From a virus, in the IMG/VR virus record IMGVR_UViG_3300036770_003657, positions 124,001 to 188,000 of that record: DNA of 64,000 nucleotides. One strand, written 5' to 3'. The notes under the pieces were generated by a model. That model was not told the origin of the DNA, ran no database searches, and saw only the letters and a list, made by a program, of their open reading frames with translations. Made by a program: the position numbers and the translations under genes. Positions 10,501-22,531 of this stretch are shown in pieces; the stretch's first letter is position 1; every line of letters starts with the position of its first letter.

Positions 10501-13500
10501 AAGGTGTACAAGGTGTACAGGGTGTACAAGGTGTACAGGGCGTTCAAGGTGTACAGGGCGTACAGGGTGTACAGGGCGTACAGGGTGTCCAAGGTGTACA
10601 GGGTGTACAGGGTGTACAGGGTGTACAAGGTGTACAAGGCGTTCAAGGTGTACAAGGCGTTCAAGGTGTTCAAGGTATACAAGGTGTACAAGGTGTACAA
10701 GGTGTACAGGGTGTACAAGGTGTACAAGGTGTACAAGGCGTTCAAGGTGTCCAAGGTGTCCAAGGCGTTCAAGGTGTCCAAGGTGTACAGGGTGTACAAG
10801 GTGTACAGGGTGTACAAGGTGTCCAAGGTGTCCAAGGTGTACAGGGTGTACAGGGTCAGCAAGGTATTCAAGGTCTTGGATTTAATTGGCGTGGAGACTG
10901 GAAAGTAGATGAAGTATATGCCAAGAACGATGCTGTAAGGTATGATGGAACATCTTGGGTTTCTCTAACAAAAGATAATATAGGTAATAACCCAAGGCTT
11001 ACAGAAGGTGTTGAATGGGACGTAATTGCTGCACAGGGTGTACAGGGTGTTCAAGGTATTCAAGGTGTACAGGGCGTACAGGGCGTACAAGGTGTACAAG
11101 GCGTTCAAGGTGTACAGGGTGTTCAAGGCATTCAAGGATTCAGCTTTGTTTGGAGAGGTGAATACGATCACACAGCTGATTATCAACAGAATGATGTAGT
11201 TTATTATAATGGCAGTAGTTTTGTAGCTATTTGGCCAATTAATTTTTATGATGTCATTGGTAGCCAATTCAGTGGTGAAGTACCAGAAGTTATCGGAGTA
11301 TACGGTGAGCCAGGAACATTAAACAGTACATATTGGGCAAGAATGTCAGCTCAGGGCGTACAAGGTGTACAGGGTGTACAAGGCGTACAGGGTGTACAAG
11401 GTGTACAGGGTGTACAAGGCGTACAGGGTGTACAAGGTGTACAGGGTGTACAAGGTGTACAGGGCGTACAAGGTGTACAGGGCGTACAAGGTGTACAGGG
11501 TGTTCAAGGTGTACAAGGTGTACAAGGCGTTCAAGGCGTACAGGGTGTACAAGGAGTACAAGGTGTACAAGGTGTACAAGGCGTTCAAGGCAATCAAGGT
11601 GTACAGGGCGTTCAAGGCGTACAAGGTGTACAAGGCGTACAAGGCGTACAAGGTGTCCAAGGTGTACAAGGCGTTCAAGGCGTTCAAGGCGTACAAGGTG
11701 TACAAGGTGTACAAGGTGTACAGGGTGTACAAGGTGTACAGGGCGTTCAAGGCGTGCAAGGTGTACAAGGTGTACAGGGTGTTCAAGGTGTACAAGGTGT
11801 ACAAGGTGTACAAGGTGTACAAGGCGTACAGGGTGTACAGGGTATACAGGGTGTCCAAGGTGTCCAAGGCGTACAGGGTATACAAGGTTTTGGTATTATT
11901 TGGCGTGGATATTACGACTTCAATACTACATATTTCCAAAACGAAGTTGTTTTCTATGATGGAAATAGTTGGATAGTAAAATACACTGGAGTAGAAGGTG
12001 TTCCTACAGGTATCAGTAATCCAGCAGCAGTTCCTGGACCAACCGATATTGATACTTGGTGGGAAAGATTAAGTAGCCAAGGTATTCAAGGTTTACAAGG
12101 CGTTCAAGGTGTACAAGGTGTACAAGGCGTTCAAGGTGTACAAGGCGTTCAAGGTGTACAGGGTGTACAGGGTGTACAAGGTGTACAAGGCGTACAGGGT
12201 GTACAGGGCGTTCAAGGCGTTCAAGGTGTACAGGGCGTACAAGGCGTACAGGGTGTACAAGGTGTACAAGGCGTACAAGGCGTACAAGGTGTACAAGGCG
12301 TACAAGGTGTACAAGGCGTTCAAGGTGTACAAGGTGTACAAGGCGTTCAAGGCGTACAAGGCGTTCAAGGCGTACAAGGCGTACAAGGTGTACAGGGTGT
12401 ACAAGGCGTCCAAGGCGTTCAAGGCGTCCAAGGCGTACAAGGTGTACAAGGCGTACAGGGTGTACAAGGCGTACAGGGTGTACAAGGTGTCCAGGGTATC
12501 CAAGGTATACAAGGCGGACAGGGTATACAAGGCGTACAGGGCGTTCAAGGTGTACAAGGTGTACAAGGCGTACAGGGTGTACAAGGCGTACAGGGTGTAC
12601 AAGGCGTACAGGGTGTACAGGGCGTACAGGGTGTACAAGGCGTACAGGGTGTACAAGGCGTACAGGGTGTACAAGGCGTTCAAGGCGTACAGGGCGTTCA
12701 AGGTGTCCAAGGTGTACAGGGTGTACAGGGTGTACAAGGTGTCCAAGGTGTACAGGGTGTACAAGGTGTACAAGGTGTACAGGGTGTACAAGGTGTCCAA
12801 GGTGTACAAGGACAACAAGGTATTCAAGGCGGCGGTGTAACTTGGAAAGGCATTTGGAATTCAACAACTAATTACATTGAAAATGATGCAGTATTTTACA
12901 ATGGTAATTCTTGGATCAGCGTATTAGAACCAAATATAGATAATGTACCTAATTTAATGTCAATTTATTGGGACATGCTTGCTAGCCAAGGTATTCAAGG
13001 CTTGCAAGGCGTACAGGGTGTACAGGGTGTACAGGGCGTTCAAGGTGTACAGGGCGTTCAAGGTGTACAGGGCGTTCAAGGTGTACAGGGCGTTCAAGGC
13101 GTACAGGGTGTACAGGGCGTACAAGGTGTACAGGGTGTACAGGGTGTACAGGGTGTACAGGGTGTACAGGGTGTACAGGGTGTACAGGGCGTACAGGGCG
13201 TACAGGGCGTACAGGGCGTACAAGGTGTACAGGGTGTACAGGGTGTACAAGGTGTACAAGGCGTACAAGGCGTACAGGGCGTTCAAGGTGTACAGGGCGT
13301 ACAGGGCGTTCAAGGTGTACAAGGTGTACAGGGTATTCAAGGTGTACAGGGTATTCAAGGTGTAGGATTAATATGGAAAGGTCAGTGGAGTGATTCAGTA
13401 TCTTACATAGCCAACGACATTGTATTTTACGATGGCAGTGCTTATATTTCAGTTCAGTCAACTAACCTAAATAATAATCCAACAATTGAAGATAGATCAA

Positions 13501-16500
13501 CTGAATTTACAACGCCTGGAACTTATACTTGGATAGCACCTCCAGGAGTTACCAGTGTAAGTGCTGTAGCAGTTGGTGGTGGATCTAGACCACAAATAAT
13601 AGGTAGTGGATTCAGCGCCAAGAGTTATGGTGGTGGCGGTGGTGGTTTAGGTTATAAGAATAATATACCAGTCGTTCCTGGCCAAGCTTATACAGTAGTA
13701 GTTGGTAGTGGAGCAGCCACAGGCACATATGGTGATGGTGGTGATAGCTACTTTATCAGTTCAATTACAGTAAAAGGTGGCGGAGCTACTGGCAGCACAG
13801 GTGGTACTTATGTAGGTGATGGCGGTGGTAGCGGTGGTAACGGTGGTGCACCAAACGGAAATTCAAGTGGCGGCGCAGGTGATGGCAGTGCTACATCAGG
13901 TGGTGGTGGTGGTGCAGGTGGTTATAGTGGCAACGGTGGCGTTGGCGGAACTATGTTGGTTGACAGTGGTAATGGAGCCAATTTTGGTGCTAACGGCAGT
14001 GGTGGCGGTGGTGCTGGTGGTGGCGGAAGAAATAGTCACGGTGGCGGCGGTGGCGGTGGTGTTGGTATCTATGGCGAAGGAGACAGTGGACTTGCCAATA
14101 CTACTGCTTATGTACCAAACGTAGGTGGCTGGGGCGGCAATGGTGGTAGTGGTGGTACTACTGGTGGTACTGGAACTCAATCAGGTGTTAATGGTGGTGG
14201 CGGCCTATACGGTGGTGGTGCTGGTGGTGGCTGGGCTGGATATGGTGATGCTGCTGGTGGTGGTGCAGTAAGAATCATATGGGGTGCAGGACGTAGTTTC
14301 CCAAGCACAAACGTCAGTACTGCTAGTGATTTTGTTGAAACATCTACCAATGTTCAATACTGGCAGCGATTTACCAGTCAAGGTATACAGGGCGTACAAG
14401 GTCTTCAAGGTGTACAGGGCGTACAGGGCGTACAGGGCGTACAGGGCGTACAGGGTGTACAAGGCGTACAGGGTGTACAAGGCGTACAAGGTATCCAAGG
14501 TGTACAAGGTGTACAGGGTATCCAAGGTGTACAGGGTGTACAAGGTGTACAGGGTGTACAAGGTGTACAGGGTGTACAAGGTATACAGGGTGTACAAGGT
14601 ATACAGGGTGTACAGGGTGTACAGGGCGTACAGGGCGTACAGGGTGTACAGGGTGTACAAGGTATCCAAGGTGTAAGTATAACTTGGAAGGGAGTTTATG
14701 ATAATGCCGCTCAATATAGCCAAAATGACGTAGTATTTGAAAACGGCAGTAGTTGGATAGCAGTTTATCCATATACAAGTGGAACGTTTAGTGGCATAAG
14801 ACCAGGTGAAACAGTAGGTTGGATCACATATTGGAATATGATGACCAGCCAAGGTATTCAAGGTGTACAGGGTGTACAGGGTGTACAAGGTATTCAAGGT
14901 GTACAGGGTGTACAAGGTATTCAAGGTGTACAGGGTGTACAGGGTATACAAGGTGTACAAGGCGTACAAGGTATTCAAGGTGTCCAGGGTGTACAGGGTA
15001 TACAAGGTGTACAAGGCGTACAAGGTATTCAAGGTGTACAGGGTGTACAAGGTATTCAAGGTGTACAGGGTATCCAAGGTGTACAGGGTGTACAGGGTAT
15101 ACAAGGTGTACAGGGTGTACAGGGTATACAAGGTGTCCAGGGTGTACAGGGTGTACAGGGTATACAAGGTGTACAGGGTGTACAGGGTATTCAAGGTGTA
15201 CAGGGTGTACAGGGTATTCAAGGTGTACAAGGCGTACAAGGTATCCAAGGCGGTCAAGGTATTCAAGGTGTACAGGGTGTACAAGGTATCCAAGGCGTCC
15301 AAGGTGTACAAGGTATTCAAGGTGTACAGGGTGTACAAGGCATCCAAGGTGTACAAGGTGTACAAGGTATTCAAGGCGGTCAGGGTATACAAGGTGTACA
15401 AGGTATACAGGGTGTCCAAGGCATCCAAGGTGTACAAGGTATTCAAGGCTTCCAAGGCACCAAGGGTGAGGGCTTTACATTCTTGGGAGATTGGAGTCCT
15501 GTAACAGAATATATTAAGAATGACAGTGTATACTATAATGGTTCAAGCTATACAAGCACTTACGGTGATATAACATATGCTGGAGGTGGATTTGCTAATA
15601 TTAATCAACGTCCAGGTGAACTAGTAACAATATCAAATGTTAGCCTAACTGCTAGTGGTGTATTCAGTTGCGATAGTGTAAACCTATATAAAGCAGAAGT
15701 TATTAGAGTAAGTGGTACAGTTCCAGCAGGATTTACAATTGAGAATCCAGATAGTCCTGCTCAAGCTCCAACTTACTATACAGCTGGTCAACAAGTTGAT
15801 AATGATTATTATGTAATCACATATCCAAATAATCCAACTACAACCTTTACATTAGGACGTAGTCAATTCTCTGTAGATCCAATTAGTACAACTGGTACAG
15901 GCAGTTTAAGTGGGTTAACATTTAAGGCTGTTCCATGGTTAATTATTAGTGCTCAAGGTATTCAAGGATTACAAGGTGTACAAGGTATACAGGGTGTACA
16001 AGGTATACAGGGTGTACAAGGTATACAGGGCGTACAGGGTGTACAAGGTATACAAGGTGTACAAGGTGTACAAGGTATTCAAGGTGTACAAGGTATTCAA
16101 GGTGGTCAGGGCATACAAGGTGTACAAGGTATTCAAGGTGTACAAGGTATACAGGGTATTATTGGTACTCCAGGTGGTTATACAGCAAATTATAATTGGG
16201 ATAGTAGCACAGCAGTTGCCGATCCAGGTGTAGGTAATGTAACTATTGAGCGTAGTTGGACAGATCAAACTGCTGGTCAAGTTTATATCAATCTTGACAA
16301 GTATGACGCAGATGGACAAGATCGTGCAGCGTGGGTCAATGCTATCAAGTTCTTTGGTAGCGCAAGTAGCTACTATGGTGTTATTACAATTATGCCAGAA
16401 GGTGCTACAAATCAGCGCTGGACCGGTGTTATCACCGTAGTAAATGATCTCAGTACACATTTTAGACTACAGCTAACCTTTGTTGATAGTCAAGGATCAG

Positions 16501-19500
16501 CCCCAACAGTTGGACAAAAATTAGGCGTCAGCTTCCAGCCAGCTGGTCAACAGGGTATCCAAGGCGTACAAGGTATCCAAGGCGTACAAGGTATCCAAGG
16601 TGTACAAGGTGTACAAGGTATCCAAGGTGGTCAAGGCATCCAAGGTGTACAGGGTGTACAAGGTATACAAGGCGTACAAGGCGTACAAGGTATCCAAGGC
16701 GTACAAGGTATCCAAGGTGTACAGGGTGTACAGGGTATACAGGGTGTACAAGGCGTACAAGGCATACAAGGTGGTCAAGGCATACAAGGCGTACAGGGTG
16801 TACAGGGTATCCAAGGTGTACAAGGTGTACAGGGTATACAGGGCGTACAGGGTGTACAAGGTATCCAAGGTGGTCAAGGCATCCAAGGTGTACAGGGTGT
16901 ACAGGGTATACAGGGCGTACAGGGTGTACAAGGTATACAAGGTGGTCAAGGTATACAAGGTGTACAGGGTGTACAGGGTATACAGGGCGTACAGGGTGTA
17001 CAAGGTATCCAAGGTGTACAAGGTATACAGGGTATTCAAGGTTCAAGTATCACGTGGAGAGGCCAATACAGTCCAACAACTGTATACAATACAAACGACG
17101 TAGTATTTGAAAATGGTCAAAGCTGGGTTGGTGTAAGAGGTACAGGTAATAGTCAAACATTAACTAGTGTAGCACACAGCGGTAGTGGTGTGTTTACTTG
17201 TGCTGCTGCTACATTATTTGTTGGTGACCAAGTTACTGTAAGTGGAACAAATGGTGGCAACGTAGTATTACCAGGATACAGTGCTAGTGGTACAAATTAT
17301 TATATTATAGCTACAAATGGTACTACACAATTTACTTTAAGTACTACACTAAACGGATCTGCTGCTACAGCTACCACAGGTACTACAGTCAGTGGATCAA
17401 TGATATTTGTTGTACCAACAGGATTTGGAAATGTAAGACCTAACCTAACACAAACTAATCATTGGAACTTAATGACTAGCCAAGGTATCCAAGGTGTACA
17501 GGGTGTACAGGGTGTACAAGGTATCCAAGGTGTACAGGGTGTACAGGGTATACAAGGTGGTCAAGGCATACAGGGTGTACAAGGTGTACAGGGTGTACAA
17601 GGCATACAAGGTGGTCAAGGTATCCAAGGTGTACAAGGTATACAGGGCGTACAAGGTGTACAAGGTATCCAAGGTGTACAGGGTATTCAAGGTATTACTG
17701 GTTTAGGTATTACTTGGAAAGGAACTTGGACTAGTTCAACAGTTTACAATAGCAATGACGTAGTATTCTACAACGGCAATAGCTGGATTGGTGTACGTGG
17801 AACAGGTAACAGTGTAGCATTAAGTGGTGTAAGTATCGGGGCTAGTGGCGTAATATCCTGTACTGCTACAAGCTTGCCAGCAGGATTCCAAGTAGGTGAT
17901 CAAGTTCTAGTTGCAGGCATTAATAGTGGAACTGGTGCATTACCAAGTTACAGCGCCAGCGGCACTTACTATTATATTATAGCTACAAATGGTAGCACAC
18001 AATTTACCATAAGTACAACAGCTGGTGGTGCTGCTGCTAGTACAACTTCTGGTACTGTAAGTGGTGCAATGACCTTTACTGTAGCAACAGGTTTTGTCAA
18101 TGTCATTCCAAACTTAACTAATACAAACCACTGGAACCAAATGACCAGCCAAGGTATCCAAGGCATCCAAGGTGTACAAGGTGTACAGGGCATACAAGGT
18201 GTACAAGGTGTACAGGGTATACAAGGTGTACAAGGACGTCAAGGTGTACAGGGTGTACAAGGTATCCAAGGTGTACAAGGTGTACAAGGTATACAAGGTG
18301 GTCAAGGCATTCAAGGTGTACAGGGCGTACAAGGTATACAGGGTGTACAAGGACGTCAAGGTGTACAGGGTGTACAGGGCATACAGGGTGTACAAGGCGT
18401 ACAAGGTATACAGGGTGTACAAGGCGTACAAGGTATACAAGGTGGTCAAGGCATTCAAGGTGTACAGGGTGTACAAGGTATACAGGGTGTACAAGGTGTA
18501 CAAGGTATCCAAGGCGTACAGGGTCAGCAAGGTATTCAAGGTTCAGGCTTTAAGTGGCGTGGTGTTTGGGCTCCACAATTTGACTATGCTGTTAGTGATA
18601 TGGTATCACACTTGGGTAGCACATATGTTAGCTTAACTCAGTATCTTCCACAAACACTAGCAAATGTTCAAATTATATCTGCTGGTAAAATAACTTGTAA
18701 CACTCCAACTAATGCATTAAATCCAGGTGATGGTCTTTATGCTATAGGTGTTAAAACTGGAACAGGGTCTATAACTGGTTATAATAGTGCAGGAACAAAT
18801 TATTTCATAACAACAGTTAGCAATAATGCTGGCACTACTACATTAACTTTAAGTGCCAATTATAATCCGTATGTAACAGTTAGTACCACAGCAGGTACAA
18901 GCACTGGTATTACTTTCTACGCACCAACTTTTGTACCAACTAGCTTTACTAAAGATCAATATGATAATGGTCAATCAAGTGTAGGTGCTTGGCAGTTAGC
19001 AGGTTCACAGGGTATTCAGGGTGTACAAGGCGTACAAGGTGTACAAGGTATACAGGGCGTACAAGGTATACAGGGCGTACAAGGAGTACAGGGTATACAA
19101 GGTGTACAAGGTATACAGGGTATTCAAGGTGCAAGCCCAACTTGGAGAGGAACATATACAAGTGGTGTAGCATACAATACTAACGATATGGTATTCCATA
19201 ATGGTAATACATATATGGCCATTTATGGTACAGGTAATACTGTAGCATTAAGTGGTGTAAGTATTGGAGCTAATGGAACATTTACTTGTACAGCAGCAAG
19301 CCCAGCTCTTGTAGTTGGTAATGGTGTTAGAATCGTGGGCGCTGCCAGTGGTACTGGTAGTATTAGTGGTTACACAGAAGGTGCAACTTATTATATCACA
19401 GCTACAAACGGTAGTACAAGCTTTACTTTAAGTTCCACAATCGGCGGTGCAGCAGTAACAACTACTGCTGGTACAAGCACAGGATTAACATTCCAACATC

Positions 19501-22500
19501 CAGTAAGTTTTGCTAATCAAGTTCCAGCAACAGGTCAACCCCCAGTAGTTAATACAACTTACTGGAATCAGATGACCAGCCAAGGTATCCAGGGTGTACA
19601 GGGTGTACAGGGTGTACAAGGTATCCAAGGTGTACAAGGCGTACAAGGTATACAAGGTGGTCAAGGTATACAGGGTGTACAGGGTATACAGGGCGTACAA
19701 GGTATACAAGGTATTCAAGGCTTTAGTGTAACTTACAGAGGACAATACAATCCTGCTACAGTATACACACAGAACGATGTGGTATTTGAAAATGGACAAA
19801 GCTGGATTGCTATATGGCCAATTACAACAAGTACATTTAGTAATGTAAGACCAGGAGTAACAGCAGGTTGGGCTAACTATTGGGGCAACTTAACTAGCCA
19901 AGGTATACAGGGTGTACAAGGTGTACAAGGTGTACAAGGTATTCAAGGTGTACAAGGACGTCAAGGTGTACAAGGTATACAAGGTGTACAAGGCGTACAA
20001 GGTATTCAAGGTGTACAAGGTGTACAGGGTATACAGGGATTAAGTATCAATTGGAAAGGCCAGTTTAATCCTGCTACAGCATATAGTCAAAACGATGTAG
20101 TATTTGAAAACGGCGCAAGCTGGATAGCAAAATGGCCATATGCTAGTGGAACCTTTACAGGAATCAGACCAGGAGTAACAGTAGGCTGGGCTACATACTG
20201 GGATCAAATGACCAGCCAAGGTATCCAAGGTGTACAGGGTGTACAGGGTATCCAAGGTGTACAGGGTGTACAGGGTATCCAAGGTGTACAGGGTGTACAA
20301 GGTATACAGGGTGTACAAGGTGTACAAGGTATCCAAGGTGGTCAAGGTATACAAGGCGTACAAGGTATTCAAGGTGTACAAGGCGTACAAGGTATTCAAG
20401 GTGTACAGGGTGTACAAGGTATACAGGGCTTTAGTGTAACTTATAGAGGAATCTATAACAATGCTACAGTTTATACTCAAAATGATGTAGTATTTGAAAA
20501 TGGACAAAGTTGGATAGCAGTGTATCCAATTACAACAGGTACATTTAGTGGTCAACGTCCAAGTTTAGCAAATACAACATATTGGGGTCAATTAACAAGT
20601 CAAGGTATACAGGGTGTACAAGGTGTACAAGGTATACAAGGTGGTCAAGGTATCCAAGGTGTACAAGGTGTACAAGGTATACAGGGCGTACAAGGTGTAC
20701 AAGGTATCCAAGGTGTACAGGGTGTACAGGGTATACAGGGTGTACAAGGACGTCAAGGTGTACAGGGCATACAAGGTGTACAGGGTGTACAAGGTATACA
20801 AGGTGTACAAGGTGTACAAGGTATCCAAGGTGGTCAAGGTATCCAAGGCGTACAAGGTATTCAAGGTGTACAAGGTGTACAGGGTATCCAAGGATTTAGC
20901 GTAACTTACAGAGGAATATATAATAACGCCACAGTTTACACTCAAAATGATGTAGTATTTGAAAATGGACAAAGTTGGATAGCAGTATATCCAATAACTA
21001 GTGGAACATTTAGTGGTCAACGTCCAAGTTTAGCAAACACAACATATTGGGGTCAGTTAACAAGTCAGGGTATACAAGGTGTACAGGGTGTTCAAGGTAT
21101 TCAAGGTGGTCAAGGTATACAAGGTGTACAAGGTATACAAGGTATCCAAGGTGGTCAAGGTATTCAAGGTGTACAGGGTGTACAGGGTATACAGGGTGGA
21201 CAAGGTATTCAAGGTCGTCAAGGTATACAAGGTATCCAAGGTGGACAAGGTATACAGGGTATTCAAGGTGGTCAAGGTATCCAAGGTGTACAAGGTGTAC
21301 AAGGTATCCAAGGTGGACAAGGTATCCAAGGTGTACAAGGCGTACAAGGTATACAGGGTGGACAAGGTATACAAGGAGTACAGGGTGTACAAGGTATACA
21401 AGGTGGACAAGGTATTCAAGGTATCCAAGGTATCCAAGGATTTAGTGTTACATATCAAGGTGTATACAATAATGCTACAGTGTACACTCAAAATGATGTA
21501 GTATTTGAAAATGGACAAAGCTGGATTGCAATATATCCAGTAACAACAGGAACATTTAGTGGAATACGTCCAGGTGTAACAGTAGGTTGGGCTACATATT
21601 GGGGTAGATTAAGTCAACAAGGTATACAGGGTATACAGGGTGGACAAGGTATACAGGGTGTACAAGGTATCCAAGGTATCCAAGGTGGACAGGGCATACA
21701 GGGTGTACAAGGTATCCAAGGTATCCAAGGAGGCCAAGGTATTCAAGGTATCCAAGGTGGCCAAGGTATACAGGGTGTCCAAGGTGTTCAAGGTATACAG
21801 GGTGGACAAGGTATACAAGGTAGACAGGGTATACAGGGTCAACAAGGACTACAGGGTACACAGGGTCAACAAGGTATCCAAGGACAGCAAGGTACACAGG
21901 GTATACAGGGTCAACAAGGACTACAGGGTACACAAGGACAACAAGGTATCCAAGGTCAACAAGGTACACAGGGTATACAGGGTCAACAAGGATTACAGGG
22001 TACACAAGGACAACAAGGTATACAAGGTCAACAAGGTACACAGGGTATACAGGGTCAACAAGGTACACAAGGACTACAGGGTACACAAGGACAACAAGGT
22101 ATACAAGGACAGCAAGGTACACAGGGTATACAGGGACAACAAGGTACACAAGGTCAGCAAGGTATACAGGGTACACAAGGTCAGCAGGGGACACAAGGTG
22201 TTCAAGGATTCCAAGGATTCCAAGGTTATCAAGGTGTACAGGGTGAACAAGGTATACAGGGTGTACAAGGTATTCAAGGATTCCAAGGATTTATTGGTGA
22301 TCAAGGTACAACAGGTTCACAAGGTACAACAGGTGATACAGGCTTACAGGGATTACCAGGACCACAAGGTACAGATGGACAAACTGGAGCACAAGGTCCA
22401 CAAGGTCCACAAGGTTTAGATGGAACAATTGGAACATTAAGTTTAGCAACATTCAAGAGCGTAGTAGCAGGTGCCGCAAACTTCCAAGACTTCCAAACAG

Positions 22501-22517
22501 CAGTAGCAGCACTATAA
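4515..22517 (+). CDS. Giant 6000-residue collagen-like, multi-module fibre/adhesin
   Basis: One uninterrupted frame encodes 6000 residues. Residues about 41-115 form a fibre domain with the motif '[19 protein letters not shown]'. From residue about 154 to 5700 there are about 25 Trp/Tyr-rich modules of 50-65 residues, pattern 'WrGxWxxxxxYxxNDvVxYnGxSWia...P...YWxxmtsQG', like the chitin-binding-type carbohydrate modules common in phage fibres. They are joined by long tracts of Gly-X-Gln triplets (mostly GVQ, also GIQ, GGQ, GQQ). Other domains are a Gly-rich domain (about 2994-3256), a '[13 protein letters not shown]' fibre domain (about 3883-4011) and beta inserts in some late modules. The C-terminal tract becomes more canonical ('[18 protein letters not shown]'). 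I infer an extremely long tail-associated fibre or surface filament that binds glycans. A passive decoration role is also possible. Confidence 0.85.
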   Translation: MSVLKRYFQGVQGVQDGWRSIMIGEKGAQGTQGLQGDSAVGGFFLWEQTTPAVVWEIPHNLGARIVVVQLANTDGESIQEGLPGSPYIEFIDSSNLKVYFSTATAGYAAITSGGGLQGIQGMQGIQGIQGDLGPQGIQGRQGTQGLQGIQGLGFVWRGLWNINETYNFNDVVYYNGGSWVAKQPNSGQAAPFQGSAYWDIMTAQGPQGIQGVQGRFGPQGPQGPQGTQGLQGDLGIQGIQGIQGIQGRSIIWKGYWTDTDEYFIGDMVYYNGGSWVSTRDASLSDPNINKEPYVGSQFWDKSTSQGIQGVQGVQGVQGVQGVQGVQGVQGIQGVGFQWRGTWSATEEYDINHTVYYNGFSYVSLIRFNTGNRPDDPAHDDKWDIVAAQGVQGVQGVQGVQGVQGVQGVQGVQGVQGVQGVQGVQGVQGVQGVQGVQGVQGVQGVQGVQGIQGFSILWQGQWQNNVTYNTNHVVYYDGNSWIALEDGIEGIHPGPEDDNGYWGRMTAQGIQGLQGVQGVQGVQGVQGVQGVQGVQGVQGVQGVQGVQGVQGVQGVQGVQGVQGVQGVQGVQGVQGVQGVQGVQGVQGVQGVQGVQGVQGVQGVQGVQGVQGVQGVQGVQGVQGVQGVQGVQGVQGVQGVQGVQGVQGVQGVQGVQGIQGIQGLGFNWKGVWDPNTTYFTNDAVFYNGSAYNSQYDYNIGKRPDLTWDPEAWSMIASQGIQGLQGVQGVQGVQGVQGVQGVQGVQGVQGVQGVQGVQGVQGVQGVQGVQGVQGNQGVQGVQGVQGVQGVQGVQGVQGVQGVQGVQGVQGVQGVQGVQGVQGVQGVQGVQGVQGVQGVQGVQGVQGVQGVQGVQGIQGFGIIWRGLYDFDTRYYQNEVVFYNGASWIVKYTGVEGVTPGSENPTTVPGPEYNDTFWELLASQGIQGLQGVQGVQGVQGVQGVQGVQGVQGVQGVQGVQGVQGVQGVQGVQGVQGVQGVQGVQGVQGVQGVQGVQGVQGVQGVQGVQGVQGLQGVQGVQGVQGVQGVQGVQGVQGVQGVQGVQGVQGVQGVQGVQGVQGVQGVQGVQGVQGVQGVQGVQGVQGVQGVQGVQGVQGVQGVQGVQGVQGVQGVQGVQGVQGVQGVQGVQGVQGVQGVQGVQGVQGVQGVQGVQGVQGVQGVQGVQGVQGVQGVQGVQGVQGVQGVQGVQGIQGIQGRGPVWRGDWSSTEQYQTDDMVYYDGNTFIAITGDATTRFSGVETRPLLSPVGAGYPGDVNDTYWNRMTAQGVQGLQGVQGVQGVQGVQGVQGVQGVQGVQGVQGVQGVQGVQGVQGVQGVQGVQGVQGVQGVQGVQGVQGNQGVQGVQGVQGVQGVQGVQGVQGVQGNQGVQGVQGVQGVQGVQGVQGVQGVQGVQGVQGVQGVQGVQGIQGVQGVQGVQGVQGVQGVQGVQGVQGVQGVQGVQGVQGVQGVQGVQGVQGVQGVQGVQGVQGVQGVQGVQGVQGVQGVQGVQGVQGVQGVQGVQGVQGVQGVQGVQGNQGVQGVQGVQGVQGVQGVQGVQGNQGVQGVQGVQGVQGVQGVQGVQGVQGVQGVQGVQGVQGVQGVQGVQGVQGIQGFGLRWKGEYDPSTIYQQNDVVYYDGDSFIAVYPIDHYNAPFGQFSGQVPEFTPGDVNTTYWNRITAQGIQGVQGVQGVQGVQGVQGVQGVQGVQGLQGIQGLQGVQGVQGVQGVQGVQGVQGVQGVQGVQGVQGVQGVQGVQGVQGVQGVQGVQGVQGVQGVQGVQGVQGVQGVQGVQGVQGVQGVQGVQGVQGVQGVQGVQGVQGVQGVQGVQGVQGVQGVQGVQGVQGVQGVQGVQGVQGVQGVQGVQGVQGVQGVQGVQGVQGVQGVQGVQGVQGVQGVQGVQGVQGVQGVQGVQGVQGVQGVQGVQGVQGVQGVQGVQGVQGVQGVQGVQGVQGIQGFGIIWRGMYDFTTRYYQNEVVFYNGASWIVRYTGVEGLTPGIDDPTTVPGPEYNDTYWELLASQGIQGLQGVQGVQGVQGVQGVQGVQGVQGVQGVQGVQGVQGVQGVQGVQGVQGVQGVQGVQGVQGIQGVQGVQGVQGVQGVQGVQGVQGVQGVQGVQGVQGVQGVQGVQGVQGVQGVQGVQGVQGQQGIQGLGFNWRGDWKVDEVYAKNDAVRYDGTSWVSLTKDNIGNNPRLTEGVEWDVIAAQGVQGVQGIQGVQGVQGVQGVQGVQGVQGVQGIQGFSFVWRGEYDHTADYQQNDVVYYNGSSFVAIWPINFYDVIGSQFSGEVPEVIGVYGEPGTLNSTYWARMSAQGVQGVQGVQGVQGVQGVQGVQGVQGVQGVQGVQGVQGVQGVQGVQGVQGVQGVQGVQGVQGVQGVQGVQGVQGVQGVQGNQGVQGVQGVQGVQGVQGVQGVQGVQGVQGVQGVQGVQGVQGVQGVQGVQGVQGVQGVQGVQGVQGVQGVQGVQGVQGVQGVQGIQGVQGVQGVQGIQGFGIIWRGYYDFNTTYFQNEVVFYDGNSWIVKYTGVEGVPTGISNPAAVPGPTDIDTWWERLSSQGIQGLQGVQGVQGVQGVQGVQGVQGVQGVQGVQGVQGVQGVQGVQGVQGVQGVQGVQGVQGVQGVQGVQGVQGVQGVQGVQGVQGVQGVQGVQGVQGVQGVQGVQGVQGVQGVQGVQGVQGVQGVQGVQGVQGVQGVQGIQGIQGGQGIQGVQGVQGVQGVQGVQGVQGVQGVQGVQGVQGVQGVQGVQGVQGVQGVQGVQGVQGVQGVQGVQGVQGVQGVQGVQGVQGVQGVQGVQGVQGVQGQQGIQGGGVTWKGIWNSTTNYIENDAVFYNGNSWISVLEPNIDNVPNLMSIYWDMLASQGIQGLQGVQGVQGVQGVQGVQGVQGVQGVQGVQGVQGVQGVQGVQGVQGVQGVQGVQGVQGVQGVQGVQGVQGVQGVQGVQGVQGVQGVQGVQGVQGVQGVQGVQGVQGVQGVQGIQGVQGIQGVGLIWKGQWSDSVSYIANDIVFYDGSAYISVQSTNLNNNPTIEDRSTEFTTPGTYTWIAPPGVTSVSAVAVGGGSRPQIIGSGFSAKSYGGGGGGLGYKNNIPVVPGQAYTVVVGSGAATGTYGDGGDSYFISSITVKGGGATGSTGGTYVGDGGGSGGNGGAPNGNSSGGAGDGSATSGGGGGAGGYSGNGGVGGTMLVDSGNGANFGANGSGGGGAGGGGRNSHGGGGGGGVGIYGEGDSGLANTTAYVPNVGGWGGNGGSGGTTGGTGTQSGVNGGGGLYGGGAGGGWAGYGDAAGGGAVRIIWGAGRSFPSTNVSTASDFVETSTNVQYWQRFTSQGIQGVQGLQGVQGVQGVQGVQGVQGVQGVQGVQGVQGIQGVQGVQGIQGVQGVQGVQGVQGVQGVQGIQGVQGIQGVQGVQGVQGVQGVQGVQGIQGVSITWKGVYDNAAQYSQNDVVFENGSSWIAVYPYTSGTFSGIRPGETVGWITYWNMMTSQGIQGVQGVQGVQGIQGVQGVQGIQGVQGVQGIQGVQGVQGIQGVQGVQGIQGVQGVQGIQGVQGVQGIQGVQGIQGVQGVQGIQGVQGVQGIQGVQGVQGVQGIQGVQGVQGIQGVQGVQGIQGVQGVQGIQGGQGIQGVQGVQGIQGVQGVQGIQGVQGVQGIQGVQGVQGIQGGQGIQGVQGIQGVQGIQGVQGIQGFQGTKGEGFTFLGDWSPVTEYIKNDSVYYNGSSYTSTYGDITYAGGGFANINQRPGELVTISNVSLTASGVFSCDSVNLYKAEVIRVSGTVPAGFTIENPDSPAQAPTYYTAGQQVDNDYYVITYPNNPTTTFTLGRSQFSVDPISTTGTGSLSGLTFKAVPWLIISAQGIQGLQGVQGIQGVQGIQGVQGIQGVQGVQGIQGVQGVQGIQGVQGIQGGQGIQGVQGIQGVQGIQGIIGTPGGYTANYNWDSSTAVADPGVGNVTIERSWTDQTAGQVYINLDKYDADGQDRAAWVNAIKFFGSASSYYGVITIMPEGATNQRWTGVITVVNDLSTHFRLQLTFVDSQGSAPTVGQKLGVSFQPAGQQGIQGVQGIQGVQGIQGVQGVQGIQGGQGIQGVQGVQGIQGVQGVQGIQGVQGIQGVQGVQGIQGVQGVQGIQGGQGIQGVQGVQGIQGVQGVQGIQGVQGVQGIQGGQGIQGVQGVQGIQGVQGVQGIQGGQGIQGVQGVQGIQGVQGVQGIQGVQGIQGIQGSSITWRGQYSPTTVYNTNDVVFENGQSWVGVRGTGNSQTLTSVAHSGSGVFTCAAATLFVGDQVTVSGTNGGNVVLPGYSASGTNYYIIATNGTTQFTLSTTLNGSAATATTGTTVSGSMIFVVPTGFGNVRPNLTQTNHWNLMTSQGIQGVQGVQGVQGIQGVQGVQGIQGGQGIQGVQGVQGVQGIQGGQGIQGVQGIQGVQGVQGIQGVQGIQGITGLGITWKGTWTSSTVYNSNDVVFYNGNSWIGVRGTGNSVALSGVSIGASGVISCTATSLPAGFQVGDQVLVAGINSGTGALPSYSASGTYYYIIATNGSTQFTISTTAGGAAASTTSGTVSGAMTFTVATGFVNVIPNLTNTNHWNQMTSQGIQGIQGVQGVQGIQGVQGVQGIQGVQGRQGVQGVQGIQGVQGVQGIQGGQGIQGVQGVQGIQGVQGRQGVQGVQGIQGVQGVQGIQGVQGVQGIQGGQGIQGVQGVQGIQGVQGVQGIQGVQGQQGIQGSGFKWRGVWAPQFDYAVSDMVSHLGSTYVSLTQYLPQTLANVQIISAGKITCNTPTNALNPGDGLYAIGVKTGTGSITGYNSAGTNYFITTVSNNAGTTTLTLSANYNPYVTVSTTAGTSTGITFYAPTFVPTSFTKDQYDNGQSSVGAWQLAGSQGIQGVQGVQGVQGIQGVQGIQGVQGVQGIQGVQGIQGIQGASPTWRGTYTSGVAYNTNDMVFHNGNTYMAIYGTGNTVALSGVSIGANGTFTCTAASPALVVGNGVRIVGAASGTGSISGYTEGATYYITATNGSTSFTLSSTIGGAAVTTTAGTSTGLTFQHPVSFANQVPATGQPPVVNTTYWNQMTSQGIQGVQGVQGVQGIQGVQGVQGIQGGQGIQGVQGIQGVQGIQGIQGFSVTYRGQYNPATVYTQNDVVFENGQSWIAIWPITTSTFSNVRPGVTAGWANYWGNLTSQGIQGVQGVQGVQGIQGVQGRQGVQGIQGVQGVQGIQGVQGVQGIQGLSINWKGQFNPATAYSQNDVVFENGASWIAKWPYASGTFTGIRPGVTVGWATYWDQMTSQGIQGVQGVQGIQGVQGVQGIQGVQGVQGIQGVQGVQGIQGGQGIQGVQGIQGVQGVQGIQGVQGVQGIQGFSVTYRGIYNNATVYTQNDVVFENGQSWIAVYPITTGTFSGQRPSLANTTYWGQLTSQGIQGVQGVQGIQGGQGIQGVQGVQGIQGVQGVQGIQGVQGVQGIQGVQGRQGVQGIQGVQGVQGIQGVQGVQGIQGGQGIQGVQGIQGVQGVQGIQGFSVTYRGIYNNATVYTQNDVVFENGQSWIAVYPITSGTFSGQRPSLANTTYWGQLTSQGIQGVQGVQGIQGGQGIQGVQGIQGIQGGQGIQGVQGVQGIQGGQGIQGRQGIQGIQGGQGIQGIQGGQGIQGVQGVQGIQGGQGIQGVQGVQGIQGGQGIQGVQGVQGIQGGQGIQGIQGIQGFSVTYQGVYNNATVYTQNDVVFENGQSWIAIYPVTTGTFSGIRPGVTVGWATYWGRLSQQGIQGIQGGQGIQGVQGIQGIQGGQGIQGVQGIQGIQGGQGIQGIQGGQGIQGVQGVQGIQGGQGIQGRQGIQGQQGLQGTQGQQGIQGQQGTQGIQGQQGLQGTQGQQGIQGQQGTQGIQGQQGLQGTQGQQGIQGQQGTQGIQGQQGTQGLQGTQGQQGIQGQQGTQGIQGQQGTQGQQGIQGTQGQQGTQGVQGFQGFQGYQGVQGEQGIQGVQGIQGFQGFIGDQGTTGSQGTTGDTGLQGLPGPQGTDGQTGAQGPQGPQGLDGTIGTLSLATFKSVVAGAANFQDFQTAVAAL
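13494..14280 (+). other. Gly-rich receptor-binding-like domain inside the giant fibre
   Basis: After module 14 starts ('[20 protein letters not shown]'), the protein switches to '[20 protein letters not shown]' and then about 230 residues dominated by Gly with Ser, Ala, Asn and Tyr. The module's closing 'QYWQRFTSQ' follows at about 14358-14382. The lead-in plus polyglycine run resembles Gly-rich domains of phage and bacterial adhesins. By analogy with polyglycine-loop adhesins such as T2-type gp38 it could be the specificity tip. This is the only such domain in the 6000 residues. Confidence 0.6.
16162..16548 (+). other. '[13 protein letters not shown]'-type fibre domain inside the giant protein
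   Basis: About 129 residues without Gly-X-Gln triplets: '[20 protein letters not shown]', then '[18 protein letters not shown]', then a beta-rich C-terminal half. The pattern (YxFDSSTxxxDPGxGxxxxN ... DxDGxD) occurs next to collagen-like stretches in many other phage fibre proteins. It replaces a carbohydrate-binding-like module at this position. Confidence 0.6.
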
Positions 22518-22531
22518 GGAGATGATGAGTA

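Larger units (their letters stand above)
4864..22430 (+). repeat. Nine-base-periodic Gly-X-Gln coding repeat array
   Basis: Imperfect tandem 9-mers of the form GGN-GTN-CAR fill most of this span between the domain-coding modules. Codons vary freely (GGT/GGC, GTA/GTC/GTT, CAA/CAG) while the encoded GVQ stays constant. The longest uninterrupted tracts are about 253-330 residues, for example 7270-8090, 8293-9274, 9469-10297 and 12079-12836. After about 14390 the triplets follow a GVQ-GVQ-GIQ pattern, and after about 21840 GQQ/GTQ/GIQ triplets dominate. Confidence 0.9.

Noticed and set aside
5690-13350. Possible CRISPR array or intergenic satellite because of dense short repeats.
   Set aside because: Units are 9 bases with no unique spacers of constant length, and the repeats are in frame within one gene between protein domains.
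13816-14180. Frames of 94-102 codons on both strands inside the Gly-rich domain.
   Set aside because: GGT/GGC-rich DNA leaves Val/Ala/Thr-rich shadow frames open. The real frame continues the fibre protein on both sides.
5604-22194. Many long open frames on the minus strand and in the other plus frames across the Gly-X-Gln repeat array (for example 8215-9309 and 14205-15455 on the minus strand).
   Set aside because: The 9-base period contains no stop in several frames, so they are open by composition. Their products are only repeated Tyr-Thr-Leu, Val-His-Leu or Lys-Val-Tyr, they lack ribosome sites, and only the GVQ frame shows synonymous-type codon variation and real domains.
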